Source: an uncultured cyanobacterium (GTDB lineage Bacteria > Cyanobacteriota > Cyanobacteriia > PCC-6307 > Cyanobiaceae). Taken from it: a DNA stretch of 6,844 nt. The stretch lies in NCBI GenBank assembly GCA_903862155.1, contig CAIOXF010000281.1, forward strand, positions 1 through 6,844. Direction: 5' to 3'. This document shows, one piece after another, positions 1 to 6,844 of the stretch. Below the pieces are notes generated by a model. That model saw only the letters and a list, made by a program, of their open reading frames with translations. It made no database searches and was not told the DNA's origin. The first letter of the stretch is position 1. The number at the start of each line of letters is the position of its first letter. The position numbers and the translations under genes are program-made.

Positions 1-40
1 CCACCCCAAAACGGGGTCAAGCCACCCCTAACATGGGTGA
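1..40. promoter_or_regulatory. Two tandem dyads, candidate operator array
   Basis: Two similar inverted repeats lie in tandem. The first is ACCCC (3-7), five spacer bases, GGGGT (13-17). The second is CACCC (23-27), seven spacer bases, GGGTG (35-39). Both begin with CCACCCC, at 1 and 22, so the repeat period is 21 bp, two turns of B-DNA, which places both sites on the same face. They lie just upstream of the winged-helix gene starting at 78. I infer that this dimeric-type regulator binds here and controls its own operon. The window begins inside the array, so more copies may lie to the left. Binding is not demonstrated by sequence alone. Confidence 0.5.
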
Positions 41-77
41 AAGAACTCCGTGCGGGGGTAGTCCCTCGCCGACGGCC

Positions 78-428
78 GTGAACCCAGTGCTTGAAGCCTT
101 GTTCGGCAACCGAACCGCCACCTGCGTGCTGCTGTTTTTGCAGTGCTACGGAGAAGGGCATGCCCAGCGCATTGCCAACACCTTCGGGTTTGGACTGAAC
201 ATGACGCAAAGACAACTGAATCGACTGGAAGAGAACGGAGTACTTGTTAGTCGCCGCCTAGGAAACATGAGGATCTTCAGCTTCAACGAACGAAACCCAA
301 CCATCCAAAACCTGCGCACCATGCTGGAAAGAGAACTCAGCACCCTCCCAGAAGCAGACCAGGAGCAGTATTTCCGGCAGCGGCAACGCCCCAGGCAAAC
401 CTCCAAGCCTTTGGTGGTCCATGGCTGA
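78..428 (+). CDS. Winged helix-turn-helix regulator of a nucleotidyltransferase module
   Basis: A 116-aa ArsR-like winged-helix DNA-binding protein. Residues about 26-52 form the helix-turn-helix, with a recognition helix around NMTQRQLNRLEENG, and 54-69 (VLVSRRLGNMRIFSF) look like the beta wing. The C-terminus is basic (RQRQRPRQTSKP). The family I recall begins with an N-P-V-L-E-A-L-F-G-N-R-T motif, which fits a GTG start at 78. The alternative ATG at 33 would add 15 unlike residues and lies inside the right arm of an upstream dyad, so it is disfavoured; neither start has a clear Shine-Dalgarno. The stop overlaps the next start (421) by 8 bp, implying translational coupling. The pairing with a nucleotidyltransferase resembles AbiE-type (type IV) arrangements, where the winged-helix partner represses the operon and acts as antitoxin. 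GC is lower than in neighbouring core genes. The gene itself appears intact although its partner is broken. Confidence 0.8.
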   Translation: MNPVLEALFGNRTATCVLLFLQCYGEGHAQRIANTFGFGLNMTQRQLNRLEENGVLVSRRLGNMRIFSFNERNPTIQNLRTMLERELSTLPEADQEQYFRQRQRPRQTSKPLVVHG

Positions 429-901
429 AATAACTCCCGACACATCGCTGCAGGAACTGGCAGCACTCATCAGCCAAACCCTCGAAGCCGAGGGGATTGT
501 GGCGACACTCTCCGGCGGAGCAGCTGTTTCGATCTACACCAACAATCGCTACCAGAGCTACGACCTCGACTTCGTCACCAGCGCGAACCGCAACAAACTC
601 GCCAAAACCATTGAGAGCCTCGGTTTTCTTGAAACCAAGGCCAAACGGCTGTTCGCTCACCCCAAGACGGCCTGGCTTGTGGAGTTTCCAGCAGGACCGC
701 TGGGATTCGGCAACCCTCTGCGTGATGGACAGATTGGCTGCATTTGTGCACTGGAAAGATCGACAGTGCTGGGAACAAGCAACCTGGGTTGCCCAAAATC
801 ACCCTGTGGACTGGGCCAACCTCATGCAATGGGCACGCACTGAAGGCATGGCAGAAAGCGAATGGGAACGGTTCGAATCAACAGCGCAAAGACAGGGATA
901 A
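421..901 (+). pseudogene. Nucleotidyltransferase (AbiEii-like), frameshifted and internally deleted
   Basis: From ATG 421, residues 1-98 carry the nucleotidyltransferase core: LSGGAAV (30-36, Gly pair at 32-33), then YQSYDLDFV with the metal-binding D48-x-D50, and an acidic strand WLVEF (E88). At about 712-718 the family similarity jumps one frame, from GPLGFGN in the first frame to CVMDRLAAFVHWKDRQ in the second, which continues to the stop at 899-901 with WVAQNHPVDWANLMQWARTE. Homologues as I remember them have roughly 25 residues between these blocks, so I infer a deletion whose length is not a multiple of three. The first frame alone stays open to 843 and would give a 140-aa protein with an unrelated tail. 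It is translationally coupled to the upstream winged-helix gene. An AbiEii-like toxin role is inferred from the pairing. No slippery heptamer is visible at the junction. Confidence 0.78.
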
Positions 902-918
902 CCCTCTGAACTCCGTGA

Positions 919-1365
919 TCAACGGTTGATGCGCTGCATCTGCCAGGTCACCAGCGTGCCCACCGGGCTCCAGAGCAGATAGGGCAGCAGCAACCACCAG
1001 CCCGCCGGGCTCACCAGCGCCACCGCAATCGCGAGTGCCAGGCCCCACACCCAGCCGATGAAGCCGATCGCCGTGCCGTTGCGCAGCCGCCGCGTGCGGC
1101 AGATCACCAGCGTGTAGCTCTGCACCAGCACAAGCAGAAGCAGGTAGCCGGCCAGCAGGTCCGAGCGGAAGCTGGCGTTCCAGCTGATCAGCGCCGAGGC
1201 ATAGAAGCAGGCGTAGATCACCAGCCAGATCAGCGGAATCCATCGCTCGAACGTGAGCCACGCCGGCCGCCGCAGCTGCAAAAACCAGCGGAACTCATCC
1301 CGGCGCGGATTCAGCCCCACGGTGATCACGGCCATCACCACAAGGATCAGCAGCGCCGCCAGCAC
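919..1365 (-). CDS. TspO/MBR-family integral membrane protein
   Basis: A 148-aa protein with five hydrophobic segments at about 1-17, 42-62, 69-88, 98-117 and 121-141, the size and topology of TspO/MBR proteins. Supporting features are LRRPAW before helix 2, the Trp- and Tyr-rich helices, and the closing PYLLW block (128-132) followed by a W-x-x-x-R-I-N end. Family members bind tetrapyrroles such as protoporphyrin IX or heme and act as stress-related sensors or transporters in membranes. The start is GTG at 1365, with GGAGG (1374-1370 on the minus strand) four bases upstream. It is convergent with the broken nucleotidyltransferase, with only 17 bp between stops, and divergent from the FUSC-like gene. 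GC is about 70% in a sample row, unlike the preceding island. The family call is from motif memory; a more distant TspO-like paralogue is possible, so I give no gene symbol. Confidence 0.72.
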   Translation of the reverse strand: MLAALLILVVMAVITVGLNPRRDEFRWFLQLRRPAWLTFERWIPLIWLVIYACFYASALISWNASFRSDLLAGYLLLLVLVQSYTLVICRTRRLRNGTAIGFIGWVWGLALAIAVALVSPAGWWLLLPYLLWSPVGTLVTWQMQRINR

Positions 1366-1401
1366 GGAGCCTCCGCGATGTGAACCCAGCCTGATCGGTT
1401 T

Positions 1402-1418
1402 TGTGGGATGCGCCCACA
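1402..1418. promoter_or_regulatory. Dyad between divergent membrane-protein genes
   Basis: A perfect 6-bp inverted repeat, TGTGGG (1402-1407), spacer ATGCG, CCCACA (1413-1418), lies near the middle of the gap between the TspO-like start (1365, minus) and the FUSC-like start (1469, or 1439). It could be an operator shared by both divergent promoters. A hairpin in the FUSC leader RNA is the alternative. I see no convincing -10/-35 pair, so function is inference. Confidence 0.3.
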
Positions 1419-1468
1419 GCGGCCTGCAGCGGAGTTAAGTGAGGCCCATTGCAAGGAGCGCAGCTGCA

Positions 1469-2458
1469 ATGACGTCACGCGCACGGCCGGTGCTGCTTGT
1501 GCTGCTGGTGGTGATCTGTCTGCTGCTGGCGGAGCAGATCGCCCGCGGGCTTGGGATCGAGCGCGCTGGAGGCATCCTCTGCCTGGCAAGCCTCGCCACC
1601 CTGGTGGTCGGGTTCAAGCTGGGCTGGCAGCAGGCCTTGGTGGGCGTGGGGAGCCTGTCCGCACTCTCCGTGCCAGCCATCCTGAGCCAGGCCAATCCCG
1701 TTGCGGCCACCGTCTTAATGACGCTCACCGCCCTGTTCCTGGGGCTGAGCGCGCGCCGACAATTGCAACCGGTGTACTGGCTGATGGTGGTGAGCCTCTG
1801 CCTGCTGATCACCAACGGCCCACTCCCTCCCAGCGCCTCCCCCTCTGAGCTCACGCGGCTGGTGATAGGTCTGCTCGCAACCGGCGGTGTCTCCACACTG
1901 CTGCAACACCTGATGCTTCCGGCGGCACCCACGGCAGATGCGCTTTCGCCGCAGGCCATCGCCCACAGCTGGCGGCGCTGCCTGGCCTACGGCCTGCTGC
2001 TGGCCAGCGCCGCCCTATTCACCACCCCCATCGCCCTGGCCCATCACTGGCACACCAGTGGGCTATGGCTGATCGTCACGCCGTTCCTGGTGCTCAAACC
2101 GTTCGTACGGGATTCCTGGCGGGTGGCCCTGCACCGCTCCCTCGGCACCTTGGCCGGAGTGGCGCTGGTGGTGGCGCTCGCCTTGGGACTTCCCCACACC
2201 CTGCCCCTTCAGGTGCCCGCCATCACCCTGGCCGTGATCACCGCCGCCATCGCCGCCCGCCACGGCCATCCGGCCGTGATGATCACCGCCCTCACCGCCA
2301 CGATCGTGCTGTTCAACAGCAACAACGCAGACCTATTGCTGATGGCCGACAAACGCCTCCAGGCTTGCAGCCTCGGCATCGCCATCACCCTGAGCCTGAT
2401 GGCCGTCGCTCACCCGATCGAGGCCCGCTTCCGACCCGCCGGTGCCTCAGGCCCCTGA
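1469..2458 (+). CDS. FUSC-family (YccS/aromatic acid exporter-like) membrane protein
   Basis: A 329-aa protein with about twelve hydrophobic segments in two groups: roughly 7-24, 35-50, 55-72, 79-94, 103-116 and 128-150, then 171-190, 198-211, 225-242, 248-263, 268-283 and 299-315. The signature is LKPFVRDSWRVALHRSLGT (209-227), leading straight into a transmembrane helix. It matches the loop of FUSC/FUSC_2 proteins (fusaric acid resistance, YccS, AaeB), where basic residues precede LGT and a glycine-rich helix. These are inner-membrane proteins tied to efflux of aromatic acids; the substrate here is unknown. It is short, since many relatives exceed 600 aa and carry a cytoplasmic domain that is absent here. 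I choose ATG 1469 because AGGAG (1454-1458) precedes it by 10 bases. GTG 1439, with GGAG (1431-1434), would add 10 residues and cannot be excluded. A terminator follows 54 bases after the stop. Confidence 0.75.
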   Translation: MTSRARPVLLVLLVVICLLLAEQIARGLGIERAGGILCLASLATLVVGFKLGWQQALVGVGSLSALSVPAILSQANPVAATVLMTLTALFLGLSARRQLQPVYWLMVVSLCLLITNGPLPPSASPSELTRLVIGLLATGGVSTLLQHLMLPAAPTADALSPQAIAHSWRRCLAYGLLLASAALFTTPIALAHHWHTSGLWLIVTPFLVLKPFVRDSWRVALHRSLGTLAGVALVVALALGLPHTLPLQVPAITLAVITAAIAARHGHPAVMITALTATIVLFNSNNADLLLMADKRLQACSLGIAITLSLMAVAHPIEARFRPAGASGP

Positions 2459-2488
2459 GAAGGTGGGCTGGGGGATGACTCGCAGAAA

Positions 2489-2552
2489 CGCTCTGTGCAA
2501 TAGCCATTTGGCACACCACATCTGGTGTCGTTTTTTGCACTGCGACAGAGCG
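2489..2552 (+). repeat. Nested inverted repeat enclosing a terminator
   Basis: CGCTCTGT (2489-2496) and ACAGAGCG (2545-2552) form a perfect 8-bp outer stem. Inside it, GTGCAA (2495-2500) can pair with TTGCAC (2535-2540), partly competing with the outer stem, and a terminator hairpin sits at 2513-2528. The flanks show no obvious target-site duplication, so a miniature transposon is not supported. It lies between the FUSC-like stop and the broken MntA gene. It may be a composite terminator or a structured leader for the toxin-antitoxin operon. Confidence 0.45.
2513..2536 (+). terminator. Rho-independent terminator of the FUSC-like gene
   Basis: A perfect 6-bp hairpin, ACACCA (2513-2518), loop CATC, TGGTGT (2523-2528), is followed after CG by six T (2531-2536). 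It begins 54 bases past the stop of the FUSC-like gene, as expected for its transcript end. The stem is modest in length, so termination may be partial. Confidence 0.6.
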
Positions 2553-2584
2553 CCCTGAACAGCTACCCGACCTAGCCTTGGCCC

Positions 2585-2882
2585 ATGATCGAGACGACGG
2601 CAACCCTGATCCACAGGCTGAGGGAGAGCTCACCTGAGCTTTGCCACCGCTTCGGCGTGAGTCGGCTTCGCATTGTTGGCTCTTGGGCCCGCGGAGCTGC
2701 GACCGAGGCCAGTGATGTCGACGTTCTTGTGGCCTTATGAACAGCCCGTGACCGCACGACGCTTCTACGGCTTGCAGCTATTCCTGGAAGACCTCCTCGG
2801 TAGACCCGTGGATCTGATAACAGAAAAAGCGCTCTGCAAGGAACGACCCAGCTCGGTTGAAGCTGATGCAATCACGATCTGA
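2585..2882 (+). pseudogene. mntA: MntA-type antitoxin nucleotidyltransferase, one-base frameshift
   Basis: From ATG 2585 the frame encodes a minimal nucleotidyltransferase: LRESSPELCHRFGVSRLRIV, then GSWARG (32-37) and SDVDVLVA (43-50) with catalytic D44-x-D46, and a stop at 2738-2740 after only 51 residues. The other half is intact one frame over: YEQPVTARRFYGLQLFLEDL, then GRPVDLITEKAL, ending at the TGA at 2880-2882. Removing one T from the TT at 2735-2736 restores a continuous 98-aa protein reading through V-A-Y-E-Q-P-V, the normal family length. In characterised MntA/HepT systems this antitoxin AMPylates a tyrosine of the HEPN RNase toxin. The broken HEPN gene lies just downstream. No Shine-Dalgarno is evident before 2585. 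A sequencing error could explain this one base, but not the damage to the partner. Confidence 0.82.
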
Positions 2883-2895
2883 GCGCGGCCCCTAG

Positions 2896-3126
2896 CGTGA
2901 GTGGCATCTCTACCTCCAAGCCATGGAGGAGTTTGCCCACCGAGCGATCAGTTACTGCAATGACCTGAGCCGGGAAGAGTTTGAAACCAACCATCTTGTT
3001 CAGGATGCCGTCATCCGGAATATCGAATTGACTGGGGAAGCCAGATCCCGCATCCCCGAATCGATCAGAGCCGCCAACAGGGCAATCGCCAGCGCGCATC
3101 CGGCTGCCGTTTCGCCGCGCTGCTGA
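2896..3126 (+). pseudogene. hepT: HepT-like HEPN toxin remnant
   Basis: The frame from CGT 2896 reads REWHLYLQA, then MEEFAHRAISYCNDLSREEF and the family-typical LVQDAVIRNIELTGEA, then RSRIPESIRAA. This matches the N-terminal half of HepT (DUF86-type HEPN) proteins. An in-frame TAG (2893-2895) stands directly before REWHLYLQA, so the only ATG left is 2923, which drops nine conserved residues. After PESIRAA the frame continues with unrelated residues to the stop at 3124-3126. The helix carrying the catalytic R-x4-6-H motif, usually RN-x-x-x-H-x-Y about 27 residues after GEA, is absent in all three frames I translated. Total length is about 67-76 aa against roughly 110 expected. With the frameshifted mntA 13 bases upstream, this is a dead MNT-HEPN cassette. 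GC is about 48% in a sample row. Confidence 0.75.
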
Positions 3127-3167
3127 GCCATGGCCTCAGACTAGGCCGACCTGCCGGGCCTGCAGCC

Positions 3168-3389
3168 ATGGAGAAAACCCTTAAAGGCGTCGCCTACGTG
3201 AGCGTGTGGGTGCTGCTCTGGGGCACCGCCGCCTCCCTCGCCGACTACGTACTGCTCGAACGGGAGGCCTATACCCCCGGCACGCCCGGCCAGCTGATCA
3301 CCTTTTTCTCTTATGGCGCCGCCACGGTGGTGCTCGCCATCCGCCTAGCCGGCCGCTTCCTCAAAGACGACGACGACAACGAGGGCTAA
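3168..3389 (+). CDS. Small two-helix membrane protein, unknown function
   Basis: A 73-aa protein with two hydrophobic helices, about 7-29 (GVAYVSVWVLLWGTAASLAD) and 43-62 (LITFFSYGAATVVLAIRLAG). A polar loop between them, EREAYTPGTPGQ, is rich in Pro and Gly. A very acidic C-terminus, KDDDDNEG, follows the second helix. No cleavable signal peptide is evident. I do not recognise a named family, although it resembles small conserved membrane proteins of marine and freshwater picocyanobacteria as I remember them. Codon use is GC-rich like the core genes. It starts 41 bases after the HepT remnant, with no clear Shine-Dalgarno before ATG 3168. A hairpin lies 18 bases after its stop. It is probably a real native gene that flanked the toxin-antitoxin insertion. 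Confidence 0.7.
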   Translation: MEKTLKGVAYVSVWVLLWGTAASLADYVLLEREAYTPGTPGQLITFFSYGAATVVLAIRLAGRFLKDDDDNEG

Positions 3390-3406
3390 ATCGGCACGGG
3401 ATTGCG

Positions 3407-3427
3407 GCCAGCCTCCTGCAGGTTGGC
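3407..3427 (+). other. Hairpin downstream of the two-helix protein gene
   Basis: GCCAGCCT (3407-3414) and AGGTTGGC (3420-3427) pair over 8 bp with one G-T wobble around a 5-base loop. It sits 18 bases after the stop at 3389. No T-run follows, so it may protect the 3' end or act as a weak terminator; it is not a canonical Rho-independent terminator. Confidence 0.35.
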
Positions 3428-3757
3428 GGCGCGGGCAATGAGCAACATCACTGATTGCCGCCGCTGGCGGGCCGGCCGATGCTGATCACATCGAACTCGG
3501 AGGCGCCAGCCAGATGGACGACACTCCACCGGGTCAGCGGTCAGGAGCGAGCTGACTGAAGGCCCCTGCTCCAACAGTCTTCAAGAATGCGTGGGCGGGT
3601 CGGCTGGCCTCTGCAGCCGGCACTTCACTTGCACCGCCTTAGGTGCCCCCGAAGCATTCTCCGCCCAACCCCTGGAACCAAGGCCCCAGGTGCCACCCTC
3701 GGCAGCTCCGAACCGCAGTTCCCACAATCGAGATCAACATCAACAACAACCACCGCT

Positions 3758-3787
3758 AAGCCGGCCTCAGCAATGGGGCCGGCTTTT
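3758..3787 (+). terminator. Strong Rho-independent terminator
   Basis: AAGCCGGCC (3758-3766) pairs perfectly over 9 bp with GGCCGGCTT (3777-3785) around a 10-base loop, and TTTT spans 3784-3787. The TAA of a short plus-strand frame (3757-3759) overlaps the stem base. What it terminates is uncertain: that short frame, an unrecognised small RNA, or a gene lost by decay. Confidence 0.65.
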
Positions 3788-3911
3788 GCGTTGCAGGGTG
3801 CTGCTGGTTGCAATGGGCACAACTTCACAGAATCTTTCGCCACAACCCCTGTCTGCGGCCCCGTTTCTGCAGGCAACCCCCATAGGTTGGTTTCTCTTTC
3901 ATTCAGCAGCC

Positions 3912-4088
3912 ATGGCCGAGCCGCAGCGGATGCTGGATCCCTCCAGCCTCAAATGGCAGCACGACGGTGAACTCTCCAGCCAGGATCTGTTCAACTTGGT
4001 GTGTCGCCTGAAGAACGTGGAGCCGGGTGAACACAGCAACGAGCTGTGGCGGCTCGGCCAGAAATACCCAAAACCAGCCCGCTCCTGA
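3912..4088 (+). CDS. Small hypothetical protein (58 aa)
   Basis: A 58-aa soluble, helix-rich protein starting MAEPQRMLDPSSLKWQHDGE and ending GQKYPKPARS. The middle, SSQDLFNLVCRLKNVEP (22-38), looks amphipathic and could form a short interaction helix. No metal-binding, membrane or enzyme motif is visible. The reading frame is open far upstream, to 3591, but that part crosses a terminator and is unlikely to be translated. ATG 3912 is the natural start, though it lacks a clear Shine-Dalgarno. A small hairpin, CAACC (3874-3878) with GGTTG (3885-3889), lies in its presumed leader. I do not recognise the family. Composition looks protein-like rather than random, and a picocyanobacterial small conserved protein is my best guess. 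Confidence 0.5.
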   Translation: MAEPQRMLDPSSLKWQHDGELSSQDLFNLVCRLKNVEPGEHSNELWRLGQKYPKPARS

Positions 4089-4224
4089 ACTGTTAGCCCC
4101 TGAGCTCCCGGCCCAGTCGCTGCGACGGTTTGCGCGGGTGCTTAGCAATGAGTACGACCGGAGCTGGAACAGAATCGTGATGAGCGACGGCGGCCACGAG
4201 GCCACGGGGCACAGCGATTCGTAA
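4027..4224 (+). CDS. Possible small ORF overlapping its upstream neighbour
   Basis: A 65-aa frame from GTG 4027 overlaps the end of the 58-aa gene by 62 bases in another frame. The first 20 residues look like out-of-frame reading. From about residue 22 onward the sequence LLAPELPAQSLRRFARVLSN, then EYDRSWNRIVM, looks like a genuine helical protein segment. It might be a short independent gene with an unrecognised start near 4090, or a remnant fused by frameshift to the preceding gene. No Shine-Dalgarno supports GTG 4027. Function is unknown. Confidence 0.25.
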   Translation: MNTATSCGGSARNTQNQPAPELLAPELPAQSLRRFARVLSNEYDRSWNRIVMSDGGHEATGHSDS

Positions 4225-4286
4225 CGCCCCAACGCTTGACCCGCGGAGGCACCGCCGCAGACAGTGGACAGATCGACACATGCACC

Positions 4287-4556
4287 ATGCATCCGGCCTG
4301 TCTCCGCGGAAAGCACCTGGCCCTGCGGGATGAGAAAGCCCCGTACCGGGGCAAGTGGATGATTTGCCGCGATACCGACGGGCACTACCTGGCGCTTCAC
4401 GAAACCTCGGAAACCGGTAAGGCCGCCGACGTGGTGGAGGAACGCAGCTTCGATGAGCGGGGCGAAGCCTCACGCTTCGTGCGGCACTTGGTGCTGCATG
4501 GCTGGTCGGTGTATGAAGTTTCCGGCGGCCCTGGCGCGGTGGGCCTGCTGTGGTGA
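4287..4556 (+). CDS. Hypothetical protein (89 aa)
   Basis: An 89-aa soluble protein from ATG 4287. Visible segments are MHPACLRGKHLALRDEKAPY, GKWMICRDTDGHYLALHET (a likely beta hairpin around DTDG), an acidic helix VVEERSFDERGEASRFVRHL, and a C-terminal strand with WSVYEV followed by a glycine-rich end. The alternating basic, acidic and aromatic pattern suggests a small alpha/beta fold, but I do not recognise a family or catalytic motif. An in-frame TTG at 4236 would add 17 residues of low-complexity character without a ribosome-binding site; ATG 4287 also lacks a good one. A palindrome and T-run follow the stop by 8 bases. It is on the same strand as glgP, 109 bases upstream of it. Any functional link to glycogen metabolism is speculation. 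Confidence 0.6.
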   Translation: MHPACLRGKHLALRDEKAPYRGKWMICRDTDGHYLALHETSETGKAADVVEERSFDERGEASRFVRHLVLHGWSVYEVSGGPGAVGLLW

Positions 4557-4564
4557 GGGCCCTG

Positions 4565-4579
4565 AAATACGTATTTTTT
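4565..4579. promoter_or_regulatory. AT-rich palindrome with T-run before glgP
   Basis: AAATACGTATTT (4565-4576) is a perfect 12-bp palindrome, and the T-run extends to 4579. It stands out in a GC-rich context, 8 bases after the stop of the 89-aa gene and about 90 bases upstream of glgP. It may be a regulator site for glgP. As a terminator it would be poor, because the stem is AT-only. Confidence 0.3.
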
Positions 4580-4601
4580 CCGCATTCAGCAACGGTCCGT
4601 A

Positions 4602-4615
4602 GCGGTGGACACCGC
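4602..4615 (+). other. Short dyad in the glgP leader
   Basis: GCGGTG (4602-4607) and CACCGC (4610-4615) are perfectly complementary with two bases between them. As RNA the loop would need to open by one pair. It lies 50 bases upstream of the glgP start and could be an operator or a leader hairpin; chance is also possible in GC-rich DNA. Confidence 0.25.
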
Positions 4616-4665
4616 GGTCAGCACATTCACCCAGCAGAACACATGCATTCCCTTCGGGAGAGGTG

Positions 4666-6844
<2,179 letters not shown>

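Larger units (their letters stand above)
3390..3911. other. Gene-poor stretch with coding-like fragments
   Basis: About 520 bases without a convincing complete gene. On the minus strand two adjacent short frames look coding-like: one open from 3540 to a stop at 3450-3448, ending IGRPASGGNQ, and the next, meeting it at a TGATG, ending at 3386 with LLIARAANLQEAGRNPVPI. On the plus strand a frame open from GTG 3643 ends at TAA 3757-3759 with PTIEININNNHR, directly at a terminator. GC stays near 70%, unlike the toxin-antitoxin islands, so these may be decayed native genes. I found no tRNA or known small-RNA motif here. Confidence 0.4.

Noticed and set aside
33..77. ATG 33 as start of the winged-helix protein
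   Set aside because: It falls inside the second operator-like dyad and adds residues unlike the family; GTG 78 matches the expected N-terminus.
705..722. Programmed ribosomal frameshift in the nucleotidyltransferase
   Set aside because: No slippery heptamer is present, and a conserved block appears to be missing, which recoding would not explain.
893..910. AGGGATAAC resembling part of the I-SceI homing site, and a 4-bp hairpin around the TAA
   Set aside because: Only about half of the 18-bp site matches, and the stem is too short to be a terminator.
2732..2742. Programmed +1 frameshift at TTA TGA in mntA
   Set aside because: The Leu tRNA would pair poorly after slipping to TAT, no stimulatory Shine-Dalgarno lies just upstream, and the partner toxin is also broken.
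3082..3105. R-x5-H in the HepT remnant tail (RAIASAH) as the HEPN active site
   Set aside because: It lies about 11 residues too early relative to the GEA block and lacks the RN...HxY context, so it is a chance match.

Overview
The window reads as chromosomal DNA of a GC-rich cyanobacterium, probably a picocyanobacterium of the Synechococcus/Cyanobium type. That assignment rests on remembered resemblance of the glycogen phosphorylase, the TspO-like protein and several tiny conserved-looking proteins, not on a search. Housekeeping stretches are about 70-73% GC in sample 60-base rows. Two short islands fall to about 47-53%, and both carry broken nucleotidyltransferase modules of toxin-antitoxin or defence type.

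Layout. At 1-40 there are two tandem GC-box dyads exactly 21 bp apart. They precede an intact winged-helix regulator (78-428) whose stop codon overlaps the start of a nucleotidyltransferase gene (421-901). That second gene is a pseudogene: it keeps its catalytic N-terminal half and its conserved C-terminal end, but in different frames, and a block between them appears to be missing. Convergent to it is a TspO/MBR-family membrane protein (919-1365, minus). It is divergent from a FUSC-like 12-segment membrane protein (1469-2458, plus), with a 6-bp dyad between the two starts. A hairpin plus T-run terminator sits inside a larger nested inverted repeat (2489-2552) after the FUSC-like gene.

The second island (about 2585-3126) is a MntA/HepT (MNT-HEPN) toxin-antitoxin cassette. 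The antitoxin gene has a one-base frameshift. The HEPN gene has a stop codon in its N-terminal reading frame and lacks the C-terminal RNase region, so the cassette looks dead.

From 3168 to 4556 come small proteins: a two-helix membrane protein of 73 aa, a soluble 58-aa protein and an 89-aa protein. They are separated by a gene-poor stretch (3390-3911) that holds coding-like fragments and one strong terminator (3758-3787). The last third (4666 to the right edge) is glgP, glycogen phosphorylase, intact as far as seen and cut by the window end.

No single operon links these genes. The main story is core genes with two decayed, low-GC nucleotidyltransferase modules inserted between them. One intact regulator and its likely operator array survive next to the broken enzyme gene. 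I see no CRISPR array, tRNA, rRNA or insertion sequence. I do not see a clearly new system; the most informative observations are the parallel decay of the two modules and the regulatory dyads.
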